Origin: Curtobacterium sp. MCSS17_015
GTDB taxonomy: Bacteria > Actinomycetota > Actinomycetes > Actinomycetales > Microbacteriaceae
Assembly (NCBI RefSeq): GCF_003234265.2
Contig: NZ_CP126256.1
Span: forward strand, 1,116,001-1,180,000
DNA length: 64,000 nt
Direction of reading: 5' to 3'
Shown: one piece after another, positions 19,857-28,492 of the stretch
Layout: each line of letters starts with the position of its first letter
Position numbering within the stretch: the first letter of the stretch is position 1
Notes under the pieces: generated by a model
What the model was told of the DNA's origin: nothing
Databases searched by the model: none
The model's input: the letters and a program-made list of their open reading frames with translations, nothing else
Made by a program: the position numbers and the translations under genes

Positions 19857-20582
19857 ATGACGGAACCGGCACGGGACGCGGACGCATCGGCGGCACCGAC
19901 CGGACCGGGGGAGCAGCCGACGTCGTCCGGCCGCGGTGAGCAGGTGTTCGCGCTCGTCGTCCTCGCGGCCGACATCGTGGTCGTCGCCGCGCTCCTCAGC
20001 ATGGCGTTCTCGAGCGTCCTGCGGCTTCCGGAGGCCGCTGGCGAACTGGTCCTCGGGCTCGTCTTCACCGGGGTGCCGATCGCGACGGTCCTGACGGCCT
20101 TCGGGCTGCTGGTGCGGGCCCCGGCACGCCGGTTCGTGCACGCCGGGATCATCCTGGTGTGCATCCCGCTCTCGGTCGGCGGCGGTCTCGCCCTCGCGCT
20201 CGGCTGGAGTTTCGGCCCGGGCGGCTTCGTCGCCGCGTTCGTGCTCTTCGGCGTGGTCCTGGCGTTCGTGCTGGTCCTCGCCCGACGAGCGTTGCGCCGC
20301 CCCGGACCGCGCTACGCGTCGAACGAGCTGGCGGCTCGGGACCAGCGGCTCACCCGCCTGGTCGTCGGCGGCTGGGTCGTGACGGCGCTCGCCGGGGCGT
20401 ACCTGTCGAACGGACCGTTGCTCCTGCTGGCGGCTGCGGTGTCCGGCAGTCCGTACGACCACGTGCCGTTGGTCCTGGTGGTGCCGCTGGTGTTCCTCGC
20501 GGTGACGGTCGTGTTCATGATCCGTCGGCACGGACTGCGACGGCTCACCGTGTCCGATGACGGCGGCGCTCCCGTCGGCTGA
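19857..20582 (+). CDS. Multi-pass membrane protein, function unknown
   Basis: 241 residues. A polar 35-residue start (Ala/Pro/Gly-rich) is followed by about six hydrophobic helices, including FALVVLAADIVVVAALLSMA, LVFTGVPIATVLTAFGLLV, IILVCIPLSVGGGLALALG, FVAAFVLFGVVLAFVLVL and PLVLVVPLVFLAVTVVFMI. The ATG at 19857 has GGGGGAGCGC in front of it, a strong Shine-Dalgarno. The 188 bases upstream contain no gene I can support. No family is recognised. It ends four bases from the convergent MFS gene. Confidence 0.7.
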   Translation: MTEPARDADASAAPTGPGEQPTSSGRGEQVFALVVLAADIVVVAALLSMAFSSVLRLPEAAGELVLGLVFTGVPIATVLTAFGLLVRAPARRFVHAGIILVCIPLSVGGGLALALGWSFGPGGFVAAFVLFGVVLAFVLVLARRALRRPGPRYASNELAARDQRLTRLVVGGWVVTALAGAYLSNGPLLLLAAAVSGSPYDHVPLVLVVPLVFLAVTVVFMIRRHGLRRLTVSDDGGAPVG

Positions 20583-20586
20583 CCTG

Positions 20587-21807
20587 TCAGTCCGCTGGTG
20601 CCACGACCGGCGTGGGGTGCGTCGGCGCCTCGGCCTGCGGGACCGCGCTCGACCGGCGCAGGCCCAGTGTCAGCAGCACGACCGCTCCCACCACGGCGAC
20701 CGCTCCGGAGAACCAGAAGTCCGCCGAGAGGCCGAACGAGGTCACCGCCGCGCCGCCGAGCACCGACCCCGCGGCGATCGCGAGCTGGATCGTCGTGACG
20801 AACAACGCCAGCCCGCTCTCCGCGCCCGCCGGCGAGGCGGTCGACATCCACGTCTGCGTCCCGAGTGGCAGCGCACCCCAGACGAATCCCCAGACCAGGA
20901 GCAGCGCGAACACCCCGACGACCGAGTGTGCGGCGAAGGGCAGCAGGACCACGGCCGCGGCGAGCACGATCTTCGCGACACCGATGGTGCCGATGACGTT
21001 CCGGCTCAGCGTGACGCCGGCGACGAAGTTCCCGGCGATGCCAGCGATCCCGAACACGAGCAGCGCCAGGGTGACGGTGTCCGGACCGACCCGGACGAGC
21101 TCCTCCAGGTACGGGGCGACGTAGGTGTAGGCAGCGAACTGCGCGACGAAGAGGAACGCGGCCGCGATGAGGCCGACGCGGGCACGCTGGACCCGGAGCA
21201 GGCCCGCGAGTGTCGAGAACCGGACCCGCTGCGACGACGGGATGCTCGGCAGCATCATCACCTGGAGCACCAGCGCCACCAGCCCCAGCGCGCCACCGAT
21301 CACGAACGCGAGCCGCCAGCTGGCCAGCGACGACACGAAGGCGCCGAGCGGCAGGCTCACCACCGTGGCGACGGAGACCCCCGCGGTGATGAAGGAGGTC
21401 GCACGGATCACCGCGGACGGTGCCACGAGCCTCCCGGCGATGCCCGCGCCGATCGCCCAGAACCCGCCGATGCCGACGCCGAGGAGCATCCGGGCGACGA
21501 GCAGGACGCCGAAGGTCGGCGCGAGTGCCGCGAGGGCGTCCGCCACCACCAACAGGACCGTCAGGGCGAGCAGGACCGTCCGGCGGTCCAGGCGTGACGT
21601 CGCGACCGTGACGACCGGAGCGGCCACGGCCCCGGTGAGGCCCGTGAACACCACCATGAGTCCCGCCGTGCCGGTGTCGACGTCGAGGTCCCTGGCGATC
21701 GACGGCAGCAGACCGATGGGCAGGAACTCCGAGAGGACGAGGACGAACGAGCCGAGGGCGACCGACAGGACGCTCAGCCAGCCGCGGCGGTCCGAAGGGG
21801 TGGTCAT
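20587..21807 (-). CDS. Major facilitator superfamily exporter (DHA1/AraJ-like)
   Basis: 406 residues and about 12 membrane helices. N-terminal helices start at WLSVLSVALGSFVLVLSEFL, followed by the DHA1-type loop RLDRRTVLLAL between helices 2 and 3 and GVGIGGFWAIGAGIAGRLV (motif C-like). The sequence resembles AraJ/SotB-like sugar or drug efflux transporters, so the likely role is proton-driven export of a small molecule; the substrate is unknown. The ATG at 21807 is chosen because the frame extends upstream for another 36 residues of unhydrophobic sequence that does not look like the family. Divergent from trkH, sharing a 170-base intergenic region. Confidence 0.82.
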   Translation of the reverse strand: MTTPSDRRGWLSVLSVALGSFVLVLSEFLPIGLLPSIARDLDVDTGTAGLMVVFTGLTGAVAAPVVTVATSRLDRRTVLLALTVLLVVADALAALAPTFGVLLVARMLLGVGIGGFWAIGAGIAGRLVAPSAVIRATSFITAGVSVATVVSLPLGAFVSSLASWRLAFVIGGALGLVALVLQVMMLPSIPSSQRVRFSTLAGLLRVQRARVGLIAAAFLFVAQFAAYTYVAPYLEELVRVGPDTVTLALLVFGIAGIAGNFVAGVTLSRNVIGTIGVAKIVLAAAVVLLPFAAHSVVGVFALLLVWGFVWGALPLGTQTWMSTASPAGAESGLALFVTTIQLAIAAGSVLGGAAVTSFGLSADFWFSGAVAVVGAVVLLTLGLRRSSAVPQAEAPTHPTPVVAPAD

Positions 21808-21928
21808 GGACGCAACAAGCGCCGACGCCGAAGGGCCATTCCTCCGTTGCGACGAGACCACGCGGCAACGGCGACCGCCCGGCGATCGGACGAGCACGAT
21901 GCGGCTGCGCGGCACTCGACCGGACGGC

Positions 21929-21934
21929 TAGCAT
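21929..21934 (+). promoter_or_regulatory. Putative -10 box (TAGCAT) of trkH-trkA
   Basis: TAGCAT lies 43 bases before the trkH GTG, leaving room for a short leader with the GAGGAG Shine-Dalgarno at about 21969. The -35 is not obvious. Confidence 0.4.
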
Positions 21935-21977
21935 CGACCAGGGTCGGGACCACCGACCGCCCAGGACGAGGAGCAGC

Positions 21978-23327
21978 GTGCGAGGACCGTTCCGCCGACT
22001 GCGCGTCCTCGCGCAGCCGAGCCGGGTGATCGCGGCCGCCTTCGCCGCCGCGATCCTCGTCGGCACGGTCCTCTTGCTCCTGCCGGTGTCGACGACCCCC
22101 GGCAACCGGGCGACCGTGGTCGAGGCGCTCTTCACCGCGACGAGTGCCCTGTGCGTGACCGGCCACGTCGTCGTCGACACCGGGACGTTCTGGTCACCGT
22201 TCGGGCAGGTGGTCATCCTGGCGTTGATCCAGGTCGGTGGGTTCGGGGTGATGTCCCTCGCGACACTGCTCGGGCTGCTCGTGGCCCGGCGACTCGGCCT
22301 GCGGACCCGCCTCACAGCCGTGAGCGAGACCCACGGCGTCGGGCCGGGGGACGTGGCGCGCGTCCTCCGCGGTGTCGGGCTCATCACCGTGGTGGTCGAG
22401 GCGTCGGTGGCTGTGCTGCTCACCGCACGGTGGGCACTCGCGTACGACGAGTCACCAGGCCGTGCGCTCTGGCTCGGCGTCTTCCACAGCATCTCCGGGT
22501 TCAACAACGCCGGCTTCGCGCTCCGGGCGGACAGCCTGGTCAGCTACGCCGCCGACCCCTGGATCTGCCTGCCGATCTGCGCCGCCATCATCCTCGGCGG
22601 GCTCGGGTTCCCGGTCATCATGGAGCTGCGCCGCCGGTTCCTCGTCCCGCGCACGTGGACGCTCAACACGACGACGGTCGTCGTCGGCACCGTCGTGCTG
22701 CTCGTCGTCGGAGCCGCGACCATCACGGCCCTGGAGTGGCGCAACCCGGCGACGCTCGGTGCCTACGATCCGCTGCAGCGCCTCCTGGTCGGGTTCACCG
22801 CCGGCGTCATGCCGCGCACGGCGGGGTTCAACAACATCGACATCGGCGCGATGCACCCGGCGAGCTGGCTCGTGACGGACGTGCTCATGTTCATCGGCAC
22901 CGGACCGGCCGGGACCGGTGGTGGGCTGAAGATCACCACGTTCGCGGTGCTCCTCTTCATCGTGATCGCAGAACTGCGCGGTGACACCGCCGTCAACATG
23001 TTCAACAAGCGGCTGCCGCGGTCGACGCACCGGGAGGCCCTCACCGTCGCGCTCCTGTCCGTCGCGTTGGTCGTCACCTCCACGTTCGTCATCATGCTCA
23101 TGACCGACGTCCGGCTCGACCGCGTCCTGTTCGAGGTGATCTCCGCCTTCTCGACGGTCGGACTGTCGACCGGGATCACTGCGGACCTGCCGGCGGCGGC
23201 GCAGCTCGTCCTCGTGGCACTGATGTTCATCGGCCGTCTCGGGCCGGTCGCGCTCGGTTCCGCGCTCGCCTTGTCCCGGGGCACCCGCGTCTACGAACTC
23301 CCGAAGGAGCGTCCGATCATTGGTTGA
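21978..23327 (+). CDS. trkH: TrkH/KtrB-type potassium channel subunit
   Basis: 449-residue membrane subunit of a K+ uptake system. All four pore-loop repeats of the TrkH/KtrB family are visible with their filter glycines: TSALCVTGHVVVDTG, ISGFNNAGFAL, GVMPRTAGFNNIDIG and FSTVGLSTGI. The size and lack of a long N-terminal extension fit KtrB better than E. coli TrkH. The GTG at 21978 has GAGGAG upstream. The gene overlaps the regulatory subunit by eight bases, so the two are co-translated. Confidence 0.92.
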   Translation: MRGPFRRLRVLAQPSRVIAAAFAAAILVGTVLLLLPVSTTPGNRATVVEALFTATSALCVTGHVVVDTGTFWSPFGQVVILALIQVGGFGVMSLATLLGLLVARRLGLRTRLTAVSETHGVGPGDVARVLRGVGLITVVVEASVAVLLTARWALAYDESPGRALWLGVFHSISGFNNAGFALRADSLVSYAADPWICLPICAAIILGGLGFPVIMELRRRFLVPRTWTLNTTTVVVGTVVLLVVGAATITALEWRNPATLGAYDPLQRLLVGFTAGVMPRTAGFNNIDIGAMHPASWLVTDVLMFIGTGPAGTGGGLKITTFAVLLFIVIAELRGDTAVNMFNKRLPRSTHREALTVALLSVALVVTSTFVIMLMTDVRLDRVLFEVISAFSTVGLSTGITADLPAAAQLVLVALMFIGRLGPVALGSALALSRGTRVYELPKERPIIG

Positions 23328-24009
23328 CAACCCGTTCTCCCGCAAGGCGGCGTCCCGTACCGCCTCCGCCGTGGCCGTCATCGGCCTCGGACGCTTCGGC
23401 GGTGCACTCGCCGTCGAGCTCGCCCGGTCCGGCACCGAGGTCCTCGGGATCGACACCGACGAGGACATCGTGCAGGCGCACAACGGCGTCCTGACGCACG
23501 TCGTCCGCGCCGACGCCACCCGTCAGGCGACCCTCGACCAGCTCGGGCTGCGCGAGTTCGACCGTGTGGTCATCGGCATCGGGACCGACATCCAAGCGAG
23601 CATCCTCACGACGTCGCTGCTGAAACGGATGGGCGGGCCCACGATCTGGGCGAAGGCGATCAGCGAGCAGCACGGCCTCATCCTCGAGCAGCTCGCCGTC
23701 GACCACGTGGTGTACCCGGAGGCCGACATGGGGCGGCGCGTCGCGCACCTGGTACGCGGGTCGATGCTCGACTACGTGGAGTTCGACCAGGACCTCGTCG
23801 TGGCGAAGACCGTGGTGCCGGAGGAGGTCGTCGGCCACCGCTTGGACGAATCGGTCCTCCGACGGCGGTTCGGGATCACCGTGGTGAAGATCAAGGGTGC
23901 CGACGGGCAGTGGCACAGCGCCGCCGGGGACACAGTCCCGCAGGCCGGGGACACCCTGATCGTCATCGGGCCGGTCGCACGGACCGAACGGTTCTGCGCC
24001 CTGCGCTGA
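23320..24009 (+). CDS. trkA: TrkA/KtrA-type NAD-binding regulator of K+ uptake
   Basis: 229-residue cytosolic RCK protein that gates the TrkH/KtrB channel in response to nucleotides. N-terminal RCK_N Rossmann fold GLGRFGGALAVELA with the acidic ribose-binding residue in VLGIDTDED, then ATRQATLDQLG, and a C-terminal RCK_C domain from about residue 145 (VVPEEVVGHRLDESVL, AGDTLIVIGP). One RCK pair gives KtrA-like size, half of E. coli TrkA. Translation apparently starts at a TTG at 23320 inside the trkH end; no ATG or GTG gives a complete Rossmann fold. Confidence 0.9.
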   Translation: MVDNPFSRKAASRTASAVAVIGLGRFGGALAVELARSGTEVLGIDTDEDIVQAHNGVLTHVVRADATRQATLDQLGLREFDRVVIGIGTDIQASILTTSLLKRMGGPTIWAKAISEQHGLILEQLAVDHVVYPEADMGRRVAHLVRGSMLDYVEFDQDLVVAKTVVPEEVVGHRLDESVLRRRFGITVVKIKGADGQWHSAAGDTVPQAGDTLIVIGPVARTERFCALR

Positions 24010-24020
24010 GGGCGAGCGCG

Positions 24021-24485
24021 TCAGCCACCGAACGCGGAGATCTCCTCCACCAGCGGCTCGTGCATCGCCCGCCGGAGCGCGGCCGCCCCCGCGACGACGC
24101 TCGCCCGCTCGGCCTCCGGGATCGCGTCGAGGAGCCCGACGATCTCGACCCGGCGCCGCTCCATCACGTCCGCGACCAGGGCGCGCCCCTGCCCGGTCGC
24201 TCCGACGAGGACCTCGCGGCGGCTCTCGGTGCTCGGCAGCCGCTCGACCCACCCGTCCTCGACGAGACGGTCGACGATCCGCGTGAGCGTCGACGCGCCG
24301 ACCGCGAGGCGCTCGGCGAGGTCGCCCGACCGTGTGGGACCGAGGGTCGTCACGAGGACGATGAGGCGGAACTGCGGGACGGTGACGTGCTCGAGTGCGG
24401 GTGCGAGTGACCGGGCGACGACTCCCAGCAGTCCGCGTGATGCTGCGAGCAACTCGTCGATGCCCTCTGATGGTGCGTGTGGCAT
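24021..24485 (-). CDS. MarR-family transcriptional regulator
   Basis: 154 residues. Central winged helix: LGPTRSGDLAERLAVGASTLTRIVDRLVEDGWVERL, with the wing SRREVLVGATGQGRAL, flanked by dimerisation helices. MarR proteins repress genes for stress or drug responses and respond to small phenolic or oxidant ligands. It lies just downstream of the catalase terminator on the same strand, so it may form its own unit; regulation of the catalase is possible but no shared operator is visible. Ends 12 bases from the convergent trkA. Confidence 0.87.
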   Translation of the reverse strand: MPHAPSEGIDELLAASRGLLGVVARSLAPALEHVTVPQFRLIVLVTTLGPTRSGDLAERLAVGASTLTRIVDRLVEDGWVERLPSTESRREVLVGATGQGRALVADVMERRRVEIVGLLDAIPEAERASVVAGAAALRRAMHEPLVEEISAFGG

Positions 24486-24520
24486 GGGTCCATCCTGCCG
24501 GACGGGGCCGGCCTGGTCGT

Positions 24521-24566
24521 GCAGACGGGAGGCCCGGTGCCAGCTGGCACCGGGCCTCCCGTCTGC
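24521..24566 (-). terminator. Strong palindromic terminator after catalase
   Basis: A perfect 21-bp stem (24521-24541 with 24546-24566) and AGCT loop, 14 bases beyond the catalase stop on the minus strand. It shares its core GACGGGAGGC...GCCTCCCGTC and the AGCY loop with the palindrome at 40177-40222, so it belongs to a dispersed family. Confidence 0.85.
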
Positions 24567-24579
24567 GGCAGGTCGCGTC

Positions 24580-26235
24580 TCAGACGCGCACGGCGCGCTC
24601 GTCGGGCACGCAGTGCGTCATCATGAGGCCCTCGACGTCACGCGAGCCGTTGTGCCCGAGGTTCGCCAGGCGCGCGAACTCGGCCTCGTCGAGGGTCTGG
24701 GACTGCAGCGGCGGCAGGTCCTTCACCTCGTCGAGCGTGATGCCGAGGCCCTCGCCGACGCGGCGGCCGAGGTCGTCCTCGACCATGTAGAAGTGCCAGA
24801 GCATGCGCTCCTGCACCGGTCGGGCCGCCTGCGAGATGAGGTCGACGAAGTTGGCGACCAGGTCGTCGCGCTCCCAGTCCTCGAGCAGCAGGTACCGCTG
24901 ACCGGCCTGCGTGTAGTCGTTCGTCCGCGGGATGCGCTTGCGGGTGAGTCGGCCGACGATCTCCGGACCCTGGTCGTCGTGCGTCGGGTACTCGGCCTCG
25001 CGCAGTCCGCCGGTGATCGAGGGCTCGTAGTTGACGTGGGGGTTCTCGCCACCGTGGTCCTGGTGGTACGCCATCTGCCCGTCGCGCTGGTTCGTGGCGA
25101 CGTTCCCGTTCTTCGGCGCGTTCACCGGCAGCTGCAGGTAGTTCGGGCCGACGCGGTACCGCTGCGTGTCCGAGTAGGAGAACGTGCGGCCGACGAGCAT
25201 CTTGTCGTCGGAGAAGTCGAGTCCGTCGACCAGCACGCCGGTGCCGAACGAGAGCTGCTCGTTCTCGGCGAAGTGGTTCGTGACGTTCCGGTTGAGCACC
25301 ATCTTGCCGACGACCTTCGGCGGGAACTCGTTCTCGGGCCACACCTTGGTGTCGTCGAGCGGGTCGAAGTCGAGCTCGGGGTGGTCGTGGTCGTCCATGA
25401 GCTGCACGCGGAGCTCCCACTCCGGGTACTCGCCCCGTTCGATGGCCTCGTACAGGTCCTTCGACGCGTGGCCGAGGTCACCGCCCTGCACCACGGCCGC
25501 GTCGGCCTCGGTCATCGAGCTGACGCCGACCGACGGGATCCAGTGGTACTTGACGAGCTTGGTGTCGCCGTCGCCGTTCACCCACTTGTAGGTGTTCACG
25601 CCGAAGCCCTGCTGCGTCCGGTAGTTCGCGGGGATGCCGCGCGGGCTGAACAGGTTGACGAGCATGTGCATCGCCTCGGGCGTCTGCGACATGAAGTCGA
25701 AGATGCGGGCCGGCTCCTGACGGAACGTGACGGGGTCCGGCTTGAGGGAGTGGATGACGTCCGGGAACTTGATGGCGTCGCGGATGAAGAAGACACCGAG
25801 GTTGTTGCCGACGAGGTCCCAGTTGCCGTCCTCGGTGTAGAACTTCACCGCGAAGCCGCGGGGGTCGCGAGCGGCTTCTGACGAGTCGCGCCCGCCGATC
25901 ACGGTCGAGAACCGGATGGCGACGTCGGTGCGCTTGCCGGCCTCCTGGAAGAGCTTCGCGCGGGTGTACTGCGCGATCGGCTCGTCACCCCAGGTGCCGG
26001 TGGCCTCGAAGTACCCGAAGGCGACCGCGCCGCGGGCGTGCACGACCCGCTCCGGGATCCGCTCGCGGTCGAAGTGGCTGATCTTCTCGAGGAACTGGTA
26101 GTTCTCGAGCGTCGCCGGGCCGCGGGCCCCGACCGTGCGCTGGTTCTGGTTGTCGTAGACGGGGTGGCCCTGCCGGTTGGTGAGCACCCGGCGGTCGTCA
26201 CCCTCGGCGGGTGGCTGGCTGGAGACGTCGGTCAT
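24580..26235 (-). CDS. katA: Monofunctional heme catalase
   Basis: Disproportionates hydrogen peroxide in the cytosol. 551 residues, small-subunit type. Active-site residues are all present: His66 in RVVHARGA, Asn138 in [11 protein letters not shown], and the proximal heme ligand Tyr354 in [13 protein letters not shown]. Also conserved are [19 protein letters not shown] and the YQDHGG-like [15 protein letters not shown]. The C-terminal 60 residues extend past the core, as in many actinobacterial KatA proteins. The ATG at 26235 has AGAGAGGA upstream on the minus strand. A perfect 7-bp hairpin lies 31 bases before the start codon. The exact subfamily symbol is by family resemblance. Confidence 0.93.
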   Translation of the reverse strand: MTDVSSQPPAEGDDRRVLTNRQGHPVYDNQNQRTVGARGPATLENYQFLEKISHFDRERIPERVVHARGAVAFGYFEATGTWGDEPIAQYTRAKLFQEAGKRTDVAIRFSTVIGGRDSSEAARDPRGFAVKFYTEDGNWDLVGNNLGVFFIRDAIKFPDVIHSLKPDPVTFRQEPARIFDFMSQTPEAMHMLVNLFSPRGIPANYRTQQGFGVNTYKWVNGDGDTKLVKYHWIPSVGVSSMTEADAAVVQGGDLGHASKDLYEAIERGEYPEWELRVQLMDDHDHPELDFDPLDDTKVWPENEFPPKVVGKMVLNRNVTNHFAENEQLSFGTGVLVDGLDFSDDKMLVGRTFSYSDTQRYRVGPNYLQLPVNAPKNGNVATNQRDGQMAYHQDHGGENPHVNYEPSITGGLREAEYPTHDDQGPEIVGRLTRKRIPRTNDYTQAGQRYLLLEDWERDDLVANFVDLISQAARPVQERMLWHFYMVEDDLGRRVGEGLGITLDEVKDLPPLQSQTLDEAEFARLANLGHNGSRDVEGLMMTHCVPDERAVRV

Positions 26236-26265
26236 GGCGTCGTCCTCTCTGCGTTCTGGTCACGG

Positions 26266-26285
26266 ACTCGGGTTCACGCCCGAGT
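26266..26285 (-). promoter_or_regulatory. Hairpin in the catalase upstream region
   Basis: ACTCGGG and CCCGAGT separated by TTCACG, 31-50 bases before the catalase ATG. It could be an operator for an oxidant-responsive repressor or a leader hairpin; the sequence alone does not decide. Confidence 0.3.
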
Positions 26286-26348
26286 GTGGCCTGCGGGGGA
26301 GACGACTGTTCCCAGCGGTGATGGGGTTCCCAGGAGTTCAGAGCCCGT

Positions 26349-26849
26349 TCAGCTCCGGCCGCGGTTCCGCCGACGCACGGCCTTGGGGGCACGCCCCGCC
26401 ATGAACGAGCGGGCCGGGTCGACGACGAACCCCTGCCGCAGCGCCTCGCGCCCGACGAGCATCCGGAAGCCCATCTGGTCGCGGTTGCTCAGCGTCACCT
26501 CGGCCAGGACCGTGCGCCCGGCGAGCTCGATCGACATCAGCACCACGATCCGCTCCTGCGTGTGACCGCTCGAGCTGCGGATCACGCGGCGGTCGTGGAT
26601 CGCGCACTCGACGGTCTGCGGGTCGACGTCGGAGTCCTGCCACGGGTGCACCGAGAACCGGACGCGGCCGCCGGGGAGCTCCTCGACGTCGAAGGCGTGC
26701 AGCGCCGAACTCCGGGCACCGGTGTCGAGCTTGACCTTGATCCAGGGGATGCCGATGTCCGGCAGCGCCGCCCACTCCCGCCACCCGGCGACGATCCGCA
26801 CACGGGACGCGGACTTCCCGCCGTCGGGGCGCTTCGCGGGGTCGGCCAT
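26349..26849 (-). CDS. RimB-like small protease (ATP-dependent Zn protease/retropepsin family)
   Basis: 166 residues of the family annotated as ATP-dependent zinc protease (COG4067/pfam05618). The central motif KLDTGARSSALHA carries DTGA at 42-45, the signature of retropepsin-like aspartic proteases, and is followed by RVRFSVHPW and LVGREAL. In Pseudomonas the equivalent RimB works with RimK, which adds glutamates to ribosomal protein S6, and trims or modulates that modification. Here the gene is head-to-head with rimK across only 18 bases, a strong hint of the same partnership. The very long frame upstream of 26849 is an antisense artefact. Basic C-terminus. Confidence 0.8.
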   Translation of the reverse strand: MADPAKRPDGGKSASRVRIVAGWREWAALPDIGIPWIKVKLDTGARSSALHAFDVEELPGGRVRFSVHPWQDSDVDPQTVECAIHDRRVIRSSSGHTQERIVVLMSIELAGRTVLAEVTLSNRDQMGFRMLVGREALRQGFVVDPARSFMAGRAPKAVRRRNRGRS

Positions 26850-26853
26850 GCCC

Positions 26854-26859
26854 CTATCT
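26854..26859 (+). promoter_or_regulatory. Putative -10 box (TATCTT) of rimK inside an 18-base divergent gap
   Basis: TATCTT lies eight bases before the rimK ATG at 26868, inside the 18 bases separating it from the divergent protease gene. There is no room for two separate promoters, so that of the protease must lie within rimK or overlap this one. Confidence 0.45.
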
Positions 26860-26867
26860 TGGCAGTG

Positions 26868-28058
26868 ATGAAACTCGCCATCCTGTCGCGCGCTCCGCAC
26901 GCGTACTCGACGCAGCGTCTCCGCACCGCTGCCGCCGAACGCGGTCACACCGTCAAGGTGCTGAACACCCTCCGGTTCGCGATCGACCTCACCGGTGAGC
27001 AGCCGGACCTGCAGTACCGCGGCAAGCTGCTGTCCGACTACGACGCCGTCCTGCCGCGCATCGGCAACTCCATCACGTACTACGGCACCGCGGTCGTCCG
27101 ACAGTTCGAGCAGATGGACGTCTACACGCCGAACACCGCGAACGGCATCACGAACTCGCGCGACAAGCTCCGCGCGAACCAGATCCTGTCCCGGCACGAC
27201 ATCGGCATGCCGGCGACGACGTTCGTCAACAGCCGGGCGGACGTCCGCGGTGCGATCGAGCGGGTCGGTGGCGCCCCGGTCGTCATCAAGCTGCTCGAGG
27301 GCACGCAGGGGATCGGGGTGATCCTGGCGCCCGAGGCGAAGGTCGCCGAGTCCATCGTCGAGACCCTCCACTCGACGAAGCAGAACGTGCTCATCCAGAG
27401 CTTCATCTCGGAGAGCCGCGGCAAGGACATCCGCGCGCTCGTGGTGGGGGACCGGGTGGTCGCGGCGATGCGCCGGTCCGCGTCCGGCGACGAGTTCCGC
27501 TCGAACGTGCACCGCGGCGGCACCGTCGAGCAGGTCACGCTGACGCCGGAGTACGAGGAGGCCGCCGTGCGCTCCGCCCAGATCATGGGGCTCCGGGTCG
27601 CCGGCGTCGACATGCTCGAGGGCAACGAGGGACCGCTCGTGATGGAGGTCAACTCCTCCCCGGGCCTGGAGGGCATCGAGCGCGCCACCGGCCTCGACGT
27701 CGCCGGTGCGATCATCGACTTCATCGCGAACCAGGTCGCGTTCCCCGAGATCGACGTCCGGCAGCGCCTCAGTGTCTCGACGGGGTACGGCGTCGCCGAG
27801 CTGCTCGTGCACACGAACGCGGACCTGGTCGGCAAGACGATCAAAGACTCGGGGCTGTGGGACCGCGACATCACGGTCCTCACGCTGCACCGCGGGACGT
27901 CGGTCATCCCGAACCCCCGCAGTGGCGTGGTGCTCGAGCCCGGTGACCGGCTGCTGTGCTTCGGCAAGCTCGAGGAGATGCGCTCGATGATCCCGGACCG
28001 CCGTCGTCGACGCACGAAGCTGCGGAAGCTCCCGAAGGAAGCGCTGCCCGACAGCTGA
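26868..28058 (+). CDS. rimK: RimK-like ATP-grasp ligase with C-terminal RCK_C domain
   Basis: 396 residues. Residues 1-300 are a RimK-type ATP-grasp ligase: MKLAILSRAPHAYSTQRL, LLSDYDAVLPRIGNSITYYG, the ATP-binding VVIKLLEGTQGIGVIL, ESRGKDIRALVVGDRVVAAM and the metal/substrate site VMEVNSSPGLEGIE. RimK adds glutamate residues to the C-terminus of ribosomal protein S6. Residues 307-385 (VAELLVHTNADLVGKTIKDS to GDRLLCFGKLEEMRS) match RCK_C/TrkA-C ligand-binding domains, which bind small ligands such as c-di-AMP. That domain is absent from E. coli RimK (300 residues). S6 as the substrate is inferred from family; the protein could modify something else. Confidence 0.85.
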   Translation: MKLAILSRAPHAYSTQRLRTAAAERGHTVKVLNTLRFAIDLTGEQPDLQYRGKLLSDYDAVLPRIGNSITYYGTAVVRQFEQMDVYTPNTANGITNSRDKLRANQILSRHDIGMPATTFVNSRADVRGAIERVGGAPVVIKLLEGTQGIGVILAPEAKVAESIVETLHSTKQNVLIQSFISESRGKDIRALVVGDRVVAAMRRSASGDEFRSNVHRGGTVEQVTLTPEYEEAAVRSAQIMGLRVAGVDMLEGNEGPLVMEVNSSPGLEGIERATGLDVAGAIIDFIANQVAFPEIDVRQRLSVSTGYGVAELLVHTNADLVGKTIKDSGLWDRDITVLTLHRGTSVIPNPRSGVVLEPGDRLLCFGKLEEMRSMIPDRRRRRTKLRKLPKEALPDS

Positions 28059-28258
28059 CCCCGGTCCTGACCGGGCGGCTGTCGCGGACCCCCGCGTGCC
28101 CTCGTCCGGATGGCGCGGGCCCTCGGGCCGGGCGGCGCACCCCGGCCCGGTGCCGCGTACCGTCCGAGCAGAAGAGAGTTCGTCTCGTGTCCCGCGGTCC
28201 ATGATCGTCCCGGGGAGGACGGCACCGGAGCGCGGGCGCCGTGAACAGGGAGCACGCC

Positions 28259-28432
28259 ATGACGAAGTACGAATCGAACCAGGACGTGGAGCCGCTCCAC
28301 GTGACCACCTACCGTTCCGCCCGCAAGGCCGCTCGCCGCGGGTGGGCGGTCCCGGCGGACGTGCCGGTGCCGTCGCTCGAGGACGTCTGGCGCAGCGACC
28401 GCACCCCGGCGGACCGGGCCCGACAGCGCTGA
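28259..28432 (+). CDS. Small hypothetical protein (57 aa)
   Basis: Short protein starting MTKYESNQDVEPLHVTTYRS and ending VWRSDRTPADRARQR, with no membrane segment, cysteine or known motif. The ATG at 28259 is preceded by CAGGGAG at good spacing. A GTG at 28241 would add six residues. It is followed by a clear hairpin (28450-28481), which supports a real transcription unit. Function unknown; basic C-terminus and small size could suit an RNA- or protein-binding accessory factor, but that is speculation. Confidence 0.55.
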   Translation: MTKYESNQDVEPLHVTTYRSARKAARRGWAVPADVPVPSLEDVWRSDRTPADRARQR

Positions 28433-28449
28433 CCCCGTCGCGATGAGCT

Positions 28450-28481
28450 CCGGAGCACGGCCGACCACGGCCCGGCTCCGG
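28450..28481. terminator. Convergent hairpin between small gene and MocR gene
   Basis: CCGGAGC at 28450-28456 pairs with GCTCCGG at 28475-28481 and, inside a two-base bulge on each side, GGCCG pairs with CGGCC around an ACCA loop. It sits between genes facing each other and can serve both strands. Confidence 0.6.
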
Positions 28482-28492
28482 CGAGACCGTCC

